7,302 nucleotides of DNA from Candidatus Levyibacteriota bacterium (GCA_003173915.1 PPGL01000085.1:1-7302), one strand, 5' to 3'. Positions 1 through 6,570 are shown, counted from the first letter of the stretch. Numbers and translations are program-made. Notes: generated from the sequence alone by a model not told the origin.

Positions 1-281
1 AAACCGCGAGCAATCCATAAACACTGGCTAAATATTGAATCACTAATTACTTGTCCAGATTGTAATTTTTGTGCCATTTCATTTAGTATTGGATAATTTG
101 GATCTTGCTGATTCCAACAACTAAATTGCTTTGGAGCAAAACAAATTTCTACATAATTTTGTTTGATAGCACGATTTTTAATTACATTACCCACAGCAAT
201 CTGGCCTTCAATTGGTTCACCACGCGCTTCACCATAAATTGTTAATGCTAAAGCTTCTAAGTTAGATAAATTGAGAATCAT
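1..281 (-). CDS. SleB-family cell-wall hydrolase (phage endolysin), N-terminal part, cut by left edge
   Basis: The gene starts at ATG 281-279 and stays open to base 1, giving 93 whole codons with no stop. Residues 15-22 read IYGEARGE and are followed by an IAVGNVIKNR segment (28-37) and QFSCWNQ (52-58). This is the order of conserved blocks in the SleB/CwlJ hydrolase family (Hydrolase_2), which cleaves peptidoglycan glycan strands. Glu18 in YGEARGE matches the expected catalytic glutamate. Family members act as spore cortex-lytic enzymes in Bacillus and as endolysins in many phages. No signal peptide is visible, so export would need a holin, none of which is in this window, or the enzyme could be carried in the virion. 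The start overlaps the fibre gene stop as ATGA and has only a weak upstream GTGGTG, so coupled translation is likely. Family call is confident; the precise role is inferred. Confidence 0.9.
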   Translation of the reverse strand, partial: MILNLSNLEALALTIYGEARGEPIEGQIAVGNVIKNRAIKQNYVEICFAPKQFSCWNQQDPNYPILNEMAQKLQSGQVISDSIFSQCLWIARG

Positions 282-1084
282 AACACCACATAGTAAATAG
301 TTCCTGTAACTTGATCACCACCCGTTGCACAAAATCCAATAGCTGCATCTACAGAGCCTTTAATTACAATACCCAAACCGATTGGATTTGAATTAACTGT
401 AGCAGCACTAACCGCGATTCCTGTTCCATAATAATCTACTGATGTGCAAGGAGTTAATCCTCCCTGTACAATTAATCCCATACTAAGTAAGTCCACAGCT
501 ATACCAGAATAGCGTAATGTACCAATAACATTTTGATTAAACTGATGAAACATATGAGATTTATGAACAGTTGCAATTGGGACAACTTTTTGTCCGCCCA
601 CTCCTGGAATAACTGAAACAGGAGAGCTACTCATCGTTTGCATCTGTCCGAGAGAAAGTGTAAATGTTTGTGTTAAAATTGGTGCTCCAACTGGAATGGA
701 AATTAATTGATTTGATCCGTTAATTTGAATAGTAGTCCCATCAACACTGACTGCTAACTTGCTTGCAGGAGTACCATTTCCATTTAATGCACCAGCAGGA
801 TCAGTTACTACTAATGATTCTAATTGATTACTACCATTTACATCAACGGTAGTACCATCAACATTTACATTTAAAGGTGTTGCAGATGAACCATCACCAC
901 TTAATGCATTTCCTACAACAATAGTTGATGCATTTGAAGGAATTTTATTAACAACAACATTTTGGGATTGTTGAACTGCAAAAATTAATTGATTTAGAAT
1001 TGAATAAATATCCGGATTCCATTTTTGTACACCACTACTATTAAGTAGAAATGTAAGTCTTTGAAAATCTGGTAATTGTGCCAT
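278..1084 (-). CDS. Tail fibre/receptor-binding-like structural protein with two internal repeats
   Basis: This 268-aa protein has a short N-terminal part (1-58), a repeat region (60-132) and a C-terminal beta-rich domain (about 138-268). The two repeats both contain VDGTT followed by NGSNQL, 39 residues apart, a pattern typical of phage fibre shafts. The C-terminal part has SSPVSVIPGVGGQKVVPIA (153-171) and ends GTIYYVVL. I recognise this layout from many phage structural proteins, where it probably forms a trimeric jelly-roll-like tip; the fold is inferred. There is no signal peptide or membrane segment. The gene follows the nozzle-like gene with a TAATG overlap at 1084 and precedes the lysin, fitting a host-recognition protein at the tail end. 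It could instead be a capsid or baseplate appendage. The SD is weak (GGG a few bases upstream), so translation is probably coupled. Confidence 0.7.
   Translation of the reverse strand: MAQLPDFQRLTFLLNSSGVQKWNPDIYSILNQLIFAVQQSQNVVVNKIPSNASTIVVGNALSGDGSSATPLNVNVDGTTVDVNGSNQLESLVVTDPAGALNGNGTPASKLAVSVDGTTIQINGSNQLISIPVGAPILTQTFTLSLGQMQTMSSSPVSVIPGVGGQKVVPIATVHKSHMFHQFNQNVIGTLRYSGIAVDLLSMGLIVQGGLTPCTSVDYYGTGIAVSAATVNSNPIGLGIVIKGSVDAAIGFCATGGDQVTGTIYYVVL
689..907 (-). repeat. Two diverged fibre repeats, 34 residues each, 117-nt period
   Basis: Residues 60-93 (bases 806-907) and 99-132 (bases 689-790) of the fibre-like protein align without gaps. They share AL-x-G-x-G near the start, then VDGTT, then NGSNQL. 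The DNA still shows similarity around the shared block, for example taattgatt and ccatcaacan on the plus strand, but has diverged elsewhere. This looks like an old duplication kept for structure rather than a recent DNA repeat. Confidence 0.8.
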
Positions 1085-2970
1085 TAACCCAATGACTGTG
1101 TATAAAGTGCTTTAATATAAACTACTAAGCGATTAATCTTCATAACAGCATTAATTGCCGTTGTTTGAAGTTGAAGGCGCGCCCTTTGTGTTACTAATCC
1201 AGCAATTCCAAATAATTCTTTTCCAGGATTACTACTAAGTGACATTGTTCCAAGAGTTTGTGTAACTGTACTATCTAATCCAAGTAATGTAGGAAACAAA
1301 TTACCACTTCCACTAACCCTTAATCTTATACCACCATAATGATTAAAATTATCTTCACTATCTGGTATTAAAGCACTAATGGTAGTTGGATTAGGAATTT
1401 TTACGGCACTACTTCCATTAAATGTATCAGCAGTTGCATTTTTATCAATATAATGAGTTCCTGTTGCGGTTCCAATAAATAATTTATTATCTGAATCCCA
1501 AAGCAAAATTGTGTTTGGACTAGTTCCTATATCCCATTTAGTCCATTTAATATCTTGAGCAGTTAATCCATTGGAATAATCACCCACAAGAATAATATTT
1601 GTATTTCCAATACTCACAATTAATAATTGATTAAGAGGATCATTATAAATAGAAACTGCACCAAATTTAATATCATCCTTATTTAATGATAACCAATAAT
1701 CTTTGATTTTATATGATAATTCAGGAGTATTAAATGTTCCAGAAAATGGATGAATCCCTTGACTATCAATCATAATCAAGGATTCTACGTTAGTTCCACC
1801 ATAAGTTCCTACAACAGCCATTCCATGTTTACCACATCCAAATCCTTGATCAACTATAGCAGAAGGCCAACTTGTAGGAATATCTTGATTATCACTAAAT
1901 GCAACTGTTTTATTTGATTTGAATACGTAAAGAATATCTCTATATTCCTGACAATAAGTAATACCAAAACCTTCAGGAATCGTAACCAAAAATCCACTAA
2001 GAGTATTGAATGCTTCAGGTTCTCCAGAATCCGATACTAAAACTTGTCCTGGTCCAGAAGTAAAATTCCAACCGATCATTCGATTATGATAAGTTCCTAA
2101 TCCACCACAAGCAATGATAAATGAATCTATGTCAAGTAAATGAGAAGCATCTTCAATTAATTCAGAATCATAAAAATTAATTGTTAATGTTGTAGTAGTG
2201 TTATCATTAATTGTTCCACCAGGAACAAAATAAAATTGGAATGCGCGCGTATCGCCAGTCCAATCAGCAGTTGCAATAGCTTTAGTAGCTACAATATGTC
2301 TTTTAGTTACATATGTCAAAGGTGATTTACTAATAGACGATAAATCAACTTTTTTATTACCAGGACTAGTTAATGCAACTAATGTATCAGGCCCAATTTG
2401 AGTTAGGAAACCTGTATCAGTTTCATAAACTACACCATAAACATGAACATCAGGTTGAACATTTCCTGCCGTAGCTGAATTAGCTGCTGCCATTACACCG
2501 TCAGCATTTTTAGGAGGATCACCAGCAGCTTTTCTTGCCGTGTTAATACCTAATCCATCATATACGTAAACAAATTCTCCCGCTAATCCAATTAATGAAC
2601 CAGCTCCACAAGGACTTACATAAGCACGACTATTAATTGATACGAATGCAAAATCCGTCATATTAGTAATTGGACCAAGAATTGCATGAGTAGTCCAAGA
2701 ACCAATTGAACCATAAATATGATAAATAGTATTATTACTTAATAAAACAAGATAACCAGGACCAGCAGTTGTATCCAAGTAGGGATACATTCTAAGAACA
2801 GAAAAAGATTCCCCTTTGGCTACAGAAATTCCATAGCGAGTCGTATAGCCTGACTCAAGGAATCGCATATTAATGCATTCAGTGAAATGATCTAATGGAC
2901 AAGTATCAATATCACCACGATTCCAATAGCCCTTAAAATCTTCAATCTGAATTGGTTGATGATCTCTCAT
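1084..2970 (-). CDS. Tail nozzle/hub-like beta-propeller protein (T7 gp12 / P22 gp10-like)
   Basis: This 628-aa protein is the largest in the window. Its N-terminus (11-48) carries FKGYWNRGD, PLDHFTECINMRF and TRYG, a signature I associate with phage tail nozzle or stabilisation proteins that seal the portal-adaptor channel. Repeated blade-like beta patterns follow, such as GYLVLLSNNTIYHIYG (72-87) and the stretch from LIMIDSQGIHPFSG to ELSYKIKDYW (398-426). Residues about 172-270 look like an inserted Ig/FnIII-like domain (VYGVVYETDTGFLTQIG). T7 gp12 is about 794 aa and P22 gp10 about 472 aa, so the length fits. Its place after the adaptor and before the fibre matches the T7 order gp11-gp12. 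An in-frame TGA lies just upstream of ATG 2970 (2976-2974), so the ORF cannot extend further. The start has no clear SD. The class call is by pattern and order, not alignment. Confidence 0.68.
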   Translation of the reverse strand: MRDHQPIQIEDFKGYWNRGDIDTCPLDHFTECINMRFLESGYTTRYGISVAKGESFSVLRMYPYLDTTAGPGYLVLLSNNTIYHIYGSIGSWTTHAILGPITNMTDFAFVSINSRAYVSPCGAGSLIGLAGEFVYVYDGLGINTARKAAGDPPKNADGVMAAANSATAGNVQPDVHVYGVVYETDTGFLTQIGPDTLVALTSPGNKKVDLSSISKSPLTYVTKRHIVATKAIATADWTGDTRAFQFYFVPGGTINDNTTTTLTINFYDSELIEDASHLLDIDSFIIACGGLGTYHNRMIGWNFTSGPGQVLVSDSGEPEAFNTLSGFLVTIPEGFGITYCQEYRDILYVFKSNKTVAFSDNQDIPTSWPSAIVDQGFGCGKHGMAVVGTYGGTNVESLIMIDSQGIHPFSGTFNTPELSYKIKDYWLSLNKDDIKFGAVSIYNDPLNQLLIVSIGNTNIILVGDYSNGLTAQDIKWTKWDIGTSPNTILLWDSDNKLFIGTATGTHYIDKNATADTFNGSSAVKIPNPTTISALIPDSEDNFNHYGGIRLRVSGSGNLFPTLLGLDSTVTQTLGTMSLSSNPGKELFGIAGLVTQRARLQLQTTAINAVMKINRLVVYIKALYTQSLG

Positions 2971-2980
2971 TTTTCATCAA

Positions 2981-3006
2981 GATGCGTTATTATAGGATGC
3001 GCATCC
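2981..3006. repeat. 12-bp perfect palindrome plus direct repeat in the nozzle gene leader
   Basis: GGATGCGCATCC at 2995-3006 is a perfect palindrome. GATGCG occurs at 2981-2986 and again at 2996-3001. The copy at 2981-2986 is also complementary to CGCATC at 3000-3005, so two mutually exclusive small hairpins could form in the RNA. The element fills much of the 46-nt gap upstream of the nozzle-like gene, which lacks a clear SD. No T-run follows it on the minus strand, so it is not an obvious terminator. Function is unknown. Confidence 0.5.
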
Positions 3007-3016
3007 CCCTATTTTA

Positions 3017-3238
3017 TTAAGCTGCGCGAGTAACTAACTTCCAAGTAGGAGAAGCTTTGGTATTTGCATTAATATAGAAATTAGCATTCGTATAATCTCT
3101 ATATTCACTACCTGGGCCACATAAACCAGCACCAGTTCCAGAAGTTCCATTAGTAGGAGCACCAGAACCACAAACAGTCCAAACATCGTTATTAGCTAAA
3201 TCTCGTAACTGCGCCTGAATATTAGGAACTACAATCAT
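3017..3238 (-). CDS. 73-aa mini structural protein, fibre/decoration-type motif
   Basis: This short protein has an N-terminal helical or linker part (1-20) and a Gly/Ser/Thr-rich middle (23-45, cysteines at 23 and 40). Its C-terminal motif is YRDYTNANFYINANTKASP (46-64) followed by TWK. The pattern (Y-x-D-T-N-x-x-x-Y-I-N, then K-A-S-P-T-W) recurs in many phage structural proteins, usually as a short beta unit at a surface; this is from memory, not a search. A strong SD supports the gene: GGAG at 3249-3246, 7 nt before ATG 3238. It sits between adaptor and nozzle genes with gaps of about 50 nt on each side, so it is translated independently. It may be a small virion or tail-associated protein. 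No signal peptide or membrane segment is seen. Confidence 0.65.
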   Translation of the reverse strand: MIVVPNIQAQLRDLANNDVWTVCGSGAPTNGTSGTGAGLCGPGSEYRDYTNANFYINANTKASPTWKLVTRAA

Positions 3239-3291
3239 TATTCATCTCCATATCTAGGTTAATAACCATATTTATGCGGAGCTTGAATTAT

Positions 3292-3975
3292 TTAACCAAT
3301 TCCACCTCGATTCCGATAAGATGCCATGAATGGCCTACGACGTGTTGCAATTCCCTGTCTACCTTTACTATCAATTCCTAAGAAGCGATCCTTAGCATTT
3401 TCTGCTTCCTGATTAAGAACTTGATAACGTGATTCATTTTCACCAATGAACCAAGCACATAAAGCAGCAGTTCGATATTCTAAAAATGATTCTGCATTAA
3501 TCAGACTAATAGTTGTTGAAGTATCAGTTACTTTTGGTAAACGACTTGAAATATAATAAAGTAAAATTTGGACATCAATTGTTGCGCCAATGAATTTAAG
3601 CTGTTGATTAATCCAAGACCAATAAACTAAAGAATCAATTTGATTTACGATAGTAGGCAAAAATTCTTTACGAGTCATTGGAATATAATCAACAGTTTGG
3701 CCAGCAGGACGTTCACTAATTTCCTGAATTTCAATTAATGTAGAAGGTAGAGCAGGTGTAGTACTAAAATCAATTGTTACTACACCTGCTGCTACTGTTA
3801 TGGGTGAAGCAATTGCATTACTAGATTGAACATTATTCCGTTCCATTTCTTCTTGTAATTCATTCTGAGCAAGATTGTAGAATGGTAGCTGCGCGGCGTA
3901 TGTATAAATAACTTTGGCAGTATCATTTAATAATGCCGCGGCAGTATCCATCATTGCCGATACAGCTATTCCCAT
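3292..3975 (-). CDS. Head-tail adaptor protein (T7 gp11 / P22 gp4-like)
   Basis: This 227-aa protein starts with a helical region, ALLNDTAKVIYT (14-25), and continues AAQLPFYNLAQNELQEEMERNN (27-48), matching the N-terminal helical core of podovirus adaptors. A beta-rich middle (57-150) carries ALPSTLIEIQEI and LKFIGATIDVQILLYYI. A further helical segment (158-198) follows, and the end is Arg-rich, with TRRRPF at 211-216. Adaptors bind under the portal ring and dock the nozzle; here the nozzle-like gene lies downstream, separated only by the 73-aa gene. T7 gp11 is about 196 aa and P22 gp4 about 166 aa. SD AGGA lies 6 nt from ATG 3975 and overlaps the upstream TAG stop (8-nt gap between genes). 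The N-terminal pattern and position are good support; homology was not tested. Confidence 0.72.
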   Translation of the reverse strand: MGIAVSAMMDTAAALLNDTAKVIYTYAAQLPFYNLAQNELQEEMERNNVQSSNAIASPITVAAGVVTIDFSTTPALPSTLIEIQEISERPAGQTVDYIPMTRKEFLPTIVNQIDSLVYWSWINQQLKFIGATIDVQILLYYISSRLPKVTDTSTTISLINAESFLEYRTAALCAWFIGENESRYQVLNQEAENAKDRFLGIDSKGRQGIATRRRPFMASYRNRGGIG

Positions 3976-3983
3976 GATTCATC

Positions 3984-4706
3984 CTAAGCGAAAGTTAATC
4001 CTAAACTCTTAAACTTTTCTTGATCAAGAACAACCTTACAATTCGGACAAACAATAACATTATTCTTAACTAATGTGCTACAAGCCTTGCAAGGAATAAG
4101 TTCTGCATGAGAGAAATCACCCATCCAGCTCTTTTTATCTTTCATTCCGAGAGCCTCAGCAGCAATTCTCATATCATTACTAATTGCTGATGGATTACCA
4201 TTAGTGCGCGCCCACAAAGTATCGGCCAATTTAATTAGCGCGCGATACCAATTTTCCTGTTTTAACTTGGCATTATCTAAAGATTTCTTATATTCCGTTT
4301 TAATCCAAGTTAAGGTTAACTCATTATTAACCTTGCCATCTTTATCAGTCTTACAACCGGGAATATAAAATAAACCTGGCATACAATCATTCATATTACA
4401 TTCAGTAAGTCCATTAGCAAAATCTTTGACTACTGAATCAGCAATCTGAACAGATGAATTTACAATTTCTAAAAGTGGTTGATTTTCATCAATTTCACGC
4501 CACCAACTACTTGGACCAACAACTAAAATAGCTGGTTTTTCATAGCTACCAGCCGCTAATTCGAAAACTCCAGGCGTGATTGTTTCTTTCCTTTCCCGAA
4601 TTGCTACGGGATAAACTGAAACAATAGTAGTTTTATCTAATGGATTAGATTCAGCGCGCACTGTTCTACGATTGGGATTAGTAAATCCCGGCATTCCAAT
4701 ACTCAT
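3984..4706 (-). CDS. Phage protein of unknown function with C-terminal zinc ribbon
   Basis: This 240-aa protein has three visible parts. Residues 1-100 are mixed alpha/beta with a VVGPSSWWREI block (62-72). A middle segment has three cysteines (103, 108, 118). A helical part (135-190) includes WYRALIKLADTLWAR (153-167) and IAAEALGM. The C-terminus is a four-cysteine zinc ribbon: CKAC (206-209) and CPNC (220-223), ending LGLTFA. I have an impression of similar proteins in environmental phage genomes, but I know no function. The ribbon suggests a small metal-bound fold for protein or nucleic-acid contact. SD AAGGTG is 5 nt from ATG 4706, and the start overlaps the stop of the 176-aa gene as TAATG. 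Position before the adaptor suggests a virion or assembly role, which is inferred. It is not a recognisable terminase or polymerase. Confidence 0.85.
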   Translation of the reverse strand: MSIGMPGFTNPNRRTVRAESNPLDKTTIVSVYPVAIRERKETITPGVFELAAGSYEKPAILVVGPSSWWREIDENQPLLEIVNSSVQIADSVVKDFANGLTECNMNDCMPGLFYIPGCKTDKDGKVNNELTLTWIKTEYKKSLDNAKLKQENWYRALIKLADTLWARTNGNPSAISNDMRIAAEALGMKDKKSWMGDFSHAELIPCKACSTLVKNNVIVCPNCKVVLDQEKFKSLGLTFA

Positions 4707-5236
4707 TAATGCACCTTCGGATGGAAACCTGCAACACCTTCTCTATATGCAAGAGCATCAGTTGTTGAAGTTTCATTACCAAATAATTCTTCCATTAAGC
4801 GATTAACTCGCTCTTCTTTTTTCTCTACTGATTCATCATCGCGATTATAATGTGCTAAATTGCTCTTACCCTGAGCAGCTAAAACACAATCAATTACATA
4901 TTTGCAAACTTCCCATTTAGGTGGTAAGGGATTTCCATGCTTATCTTCAAATACCCAAACGGGTTCGTAGTTAGTTTTAGTAGTTAATTCAGTTTCATTT
5001 ATTGGCGGAACAATTACCAAACGCTCAAGAATATATTTATTATGAATCCATTGCTTGTACTTCGGAACTTCACGCATTTCAGGATATAGAAGTTCCAATC
5101 CTTCAGGAGTATATTTAGTCAGTTGTTTTTCATATTGATCTTCTGACCAAACAATACGCCAAATAGGCTGATTACTTGCTATATCTTTTGAAAAGTAATC
5201 AAGTAATCGTTTATTGATAGTTTCTAATCCTTCCAT
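4706..5236 (-). CDS. Conserved phage protein of unknown function (176 aa)
   Basis: No enzymatic motif is recognised. The N-terminus reads LETINKRLLDYF (4-15), then IWRIVWSEDQYEK (25-37). A central REVPKY (55-60) precedes a helix, and a striking block NYEPVWVFEDKHGNPLPP (89-106) is followed by the probable helix WEVCKYVIDCVLAAQ (108-122). Residues 131-152 are charged and probably helical (EKKEERVNRLMEELFG). The block looks like a conserved core I have seen in phage proteins next to the zinc-ribbon protein, but no function is known to me. The gene is joined to the zinc-ribbon gene by TAATG and lies 3 nt after the methyltransferase. No SD is visible before ATG 5236, so translation probably depends on coupling. 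A role in virion assembly or as a chaperone is possible but unproven. Confidence 0.82.
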   Translation of the reverse strand: MEGLETINKRLLDYFSKDIASNQPIWRIVWSEDQYEKQLTKYTPEGLELLYPEMREVPKYKQWIHNKYILERLVIVPPINETELTTKTNYEPVWVFEDKHGNPLPPKWEVCKYVIDCVLAAQGKSNLAHYNRDDESVEKKEERVNRLMEELFGNETSTTDALAYREGVAGFHPKVH

Positions 5237-5239
5237 AAA

Positions 5240-5788
5240 TCACTGAAGAAGAAAAATTTTCTTATCAGTTACTTGATTAATAGATTGAATCATTTTCTTA
5301 TAATCATGATTAAACCAATGAAAGTTTCCATCATGTTTTTCAAAAATTGGTTCTTGAACGATTACAGCTTTGGAAGCAATACGAATCATTTCATTTAATG
5401 TATTAAGAGCATCTTCTTCAGCTAGGCAACCTAAAATAGAAGAAGAAAGAACTATATCATAATTATTATCTGGAAATTTAGGTAATTCATCATTAACTGA
5501 ACCTAAATAAAATCTTGCTTCAGGATGATTTCGCTTCGCGCGATAAATTGCTAATGAATTAATATCTAATCCTTCATATCTAAAATCAGTAAACGAAGCT
5601 TCCAAAGCTGTAAGAACTGGTGCGCAATTACAACCAATTTCTAGAATTGAATGCCAATGAATATCCATTAAAATTTTAATTAATTCTTGACGATCCTTAC
5701 GAGTCCAACTATTCTGATATGCATCTAACCATGAAGAAGGTTTATGTTCAGTCCAGAATGATTCGGATTGTATAGTTATTGGATTCAT
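5240..5788 (-). CDS. Class I SAM-dependent methyltransferase
   Basis: This 182-aa protein has a Rossmann-like methyltransferase core. Motif I is ILEIGCNCAP (48-57), the SAM-binding loop. An acidic residue ends the next strand in GLDIN (73-77, Asp75), and GSVNDELP (96-103) supplies the third ligand region. YDIVLSSSILGCL (110-122) forms the strand after it, followed by AVIVQEPIF (141-149). No substrate domain, DPPY or NPPF motif is seen, so a DNA amino-methyltransferase is unlikely. Small-molecule, glycan or protein O/N-methylation is more plausible. The Cys-rich variant of motif I (GCNC rather than GxGxG) occurs in this superfamily. The start overlaps the Rossmann protein stop as TAATG, with GGA 7 nt upstream. 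The pairing suggests both act on one product. The protein is somewhat short for the family and has no long C-terminal substrate domain. Confidence 0.88.
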   Translation of the reverse strand: MNPITIQSESFWTEHKPSSWLDAYQNSWTRKDRQELIKILMDIHWHSILEIGCNCAPVLTALEASFTDFRYEGLDINSLAIYRAKRNHPEARFYLGSVNDELPKFPDNNYDIVLSSSILGCLAEEDALNTLNEMIRIASKAVIVQEPIFEKHDGNFHWFNHDYKKMIQSINQVTDKKIFLLQ

Positions 5789-6519
5789 TATGAGTCCATC
5801 CAGTTCTTTTCCATTAAATCTATTTCATCTAAATGGCCTTGAATTTGTAATTTAGCAATGGCATTCATCTCACCTGTTCTATTTATTTGATCAAGTTGAG
5901 TTTGCATAAAATCCTTACGATTCTTTAACCATTCTCTATAACCACGTTCTTCAATTTCATCGTAACCATAAATAAACTTGGTTCTAAGAATTGGGCAGCT
6001 TAATGGACGCCGAACCTTAATTCCTTTACCAATTGCAAAACCAATTATATATTCACAGCCTTTACGCTGGTTACGATATTCAACTGTGTCTGCCATATCG
6101 ATACCATATAATTCAATTTCATTAAAGCCCTCATATATGGCAAGAGCAAGCATCATTTGCGCGCTAGATGTCCAATAACAATCATCATATCTTCCTTCAC
6201 GAATTTTCTTCGCCCAAGGAAAGAACATCTGTGTTAATTCATCAATAGGAAACTTTAAACTGCTGGGAACTGTTGGTGTTCTTTCAATAAAATAAAGAGG
6301 AATAGTATTATTAGTTAATTTATGAATGCCACTAGGTAACGCCTGATTCTCAGCAATAATTACATCCCAAGGATGAATATCAAAAATTCTTGTAGGCTTT
6401 CTAGGTAAATTTGCCTTCTCTACTTCACAAAAATTTGGAATCCAAAATTCTGTATGCTCCTCATGAAATGGAGCTTGATAAAGTGATTGAGCATATCCTA
6501 AAATACAAACTTTTTTCAT
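5788..6519 (-). CDS. Rossmann-like phage protein, MptE/DUF115-like
   Basis: Taken from ATG 6519, the protein has 243 aa and begins MKKVCILGYAQS, a strand-loop-helix opening of a nucleotide-binding fold. Later blocks are TRIFDIHPWD, then YWTSSAQMMLALAIYEGFNEIELYGIDMA in two pieces, then EYIIGFAIGKGIKV and IYGY, ending in a charged helical tail. The middle block resembles MptE-like/DUF115 proteins, related to glycosyltransferase or pyrophosphokinase-type folds. Phages commonly carry such proteins, with no settled function. Longer starts exist at ATG 6540 and GTG 6552, but those codons lie inside the hairpin and add residues before the expected N-terminal strand. The gene overlaps the methyltransferase by TAATG at 5788. 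A role in modifying a glycan, nucleotide or virion surface is inferred. Family call is moderate. Confidence 0.8.
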   Translation of the reverse strand: MKKVCILGYAQSLYQAPFHEEHTEFWIPNFCEVEKANLPRKPTRIFDIHPWDVIIAENQALPSGIHKLTNNTIPLYFIERTPTVPSSLKFPIDELTQMFFPWAKKIREGRYDDCYWTSSAQMMLALAIYEGFNEIELYGIDMADTVEYRNQRKGCEYIIGFAIGKGIKVRRPLSCPILRTKFIYGYDEIEERGYREWLKNRKDFMQTQLDQINRTGEMNAIAKLQIQGHLDEIDLMEKNWMDS

Positions 6520-6525
6520 TATTTT

Positions 6526-6557
6526 ATGGAGTGATAACATTTCTGCTATCACTCCAT
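6526..6557 (-). promoter_or_regulatory. Strong RNA hairpin with GAAA tetraloop at the translation start
   Basis: On the minus strand, ATGGAGTGATAGCA (6557-6544) pairs with TGTTATCACTCCAT (6539-6526) around a GAAA loop (6543-6540). All 14 pairs form in RNA; one is G-U, which would be an A-C mismatch in the plus-sense RNA, so the structure suits the coding transcript. GGA (6560-6558) sits immediately before the stem, and only six bases (AAAATA) separate the stem from ATG 6519. Folding would place GGA 6 nt from that ATG. No U-run follows, so it is not a standard intrinsic terminator. Roles could be start-site architecture, mRNA 3' stabilisation of the capsid genes, or RNA processing. Confidence 0.75.
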
Positions 6558-6570
6558 TCCGTTCAATTAA

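Noticed and set aside
2989..2994. TATAAT on the minus strand as a -10 promoter box before the nozzle-like gene
   Set aside because: There is no TTGACA-like -35 box at the right distance (the sequence there is about ATAAAA) and no extended -10 TG. In AT-rich DNA a lone TATAAT is weak evidence.
5249..5263. Inverted repeat AAGAAAAATTTTCTT at the methyltransferase end
   Set aside because: The loop would be one base and the arms are simple A/T-rich Lys/Phe codons. It is explained by coding composition and is not a plausible terminator.
5978..6178. Plus-strand open frame of 66 codons
   Set aside because: It lies wholly inside the Rossmann-like gene on the other strand, has no convincing SD or recognisable domain, and would be the only plus-strand gene in the window.
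6520..6552. Longer N-terminus for the Rossmann-like protein, from GTG 6552 or ATG 6540
   Set aside because: The extra codons lie inside the hairpin. The nucleotide-binding strand begins right after the MKK at 6519. I keep the ATG start, with ATG 6540 still possible because GGAG lies 11 nt before it.
6526..6557. Intrinsic transcription terminator
   Set aside because: The stem is strong, but the minus-strand sequence after it is AAAATAATG with no T-run. The plus-strand sense has neither a T-run nor a gene ending there.
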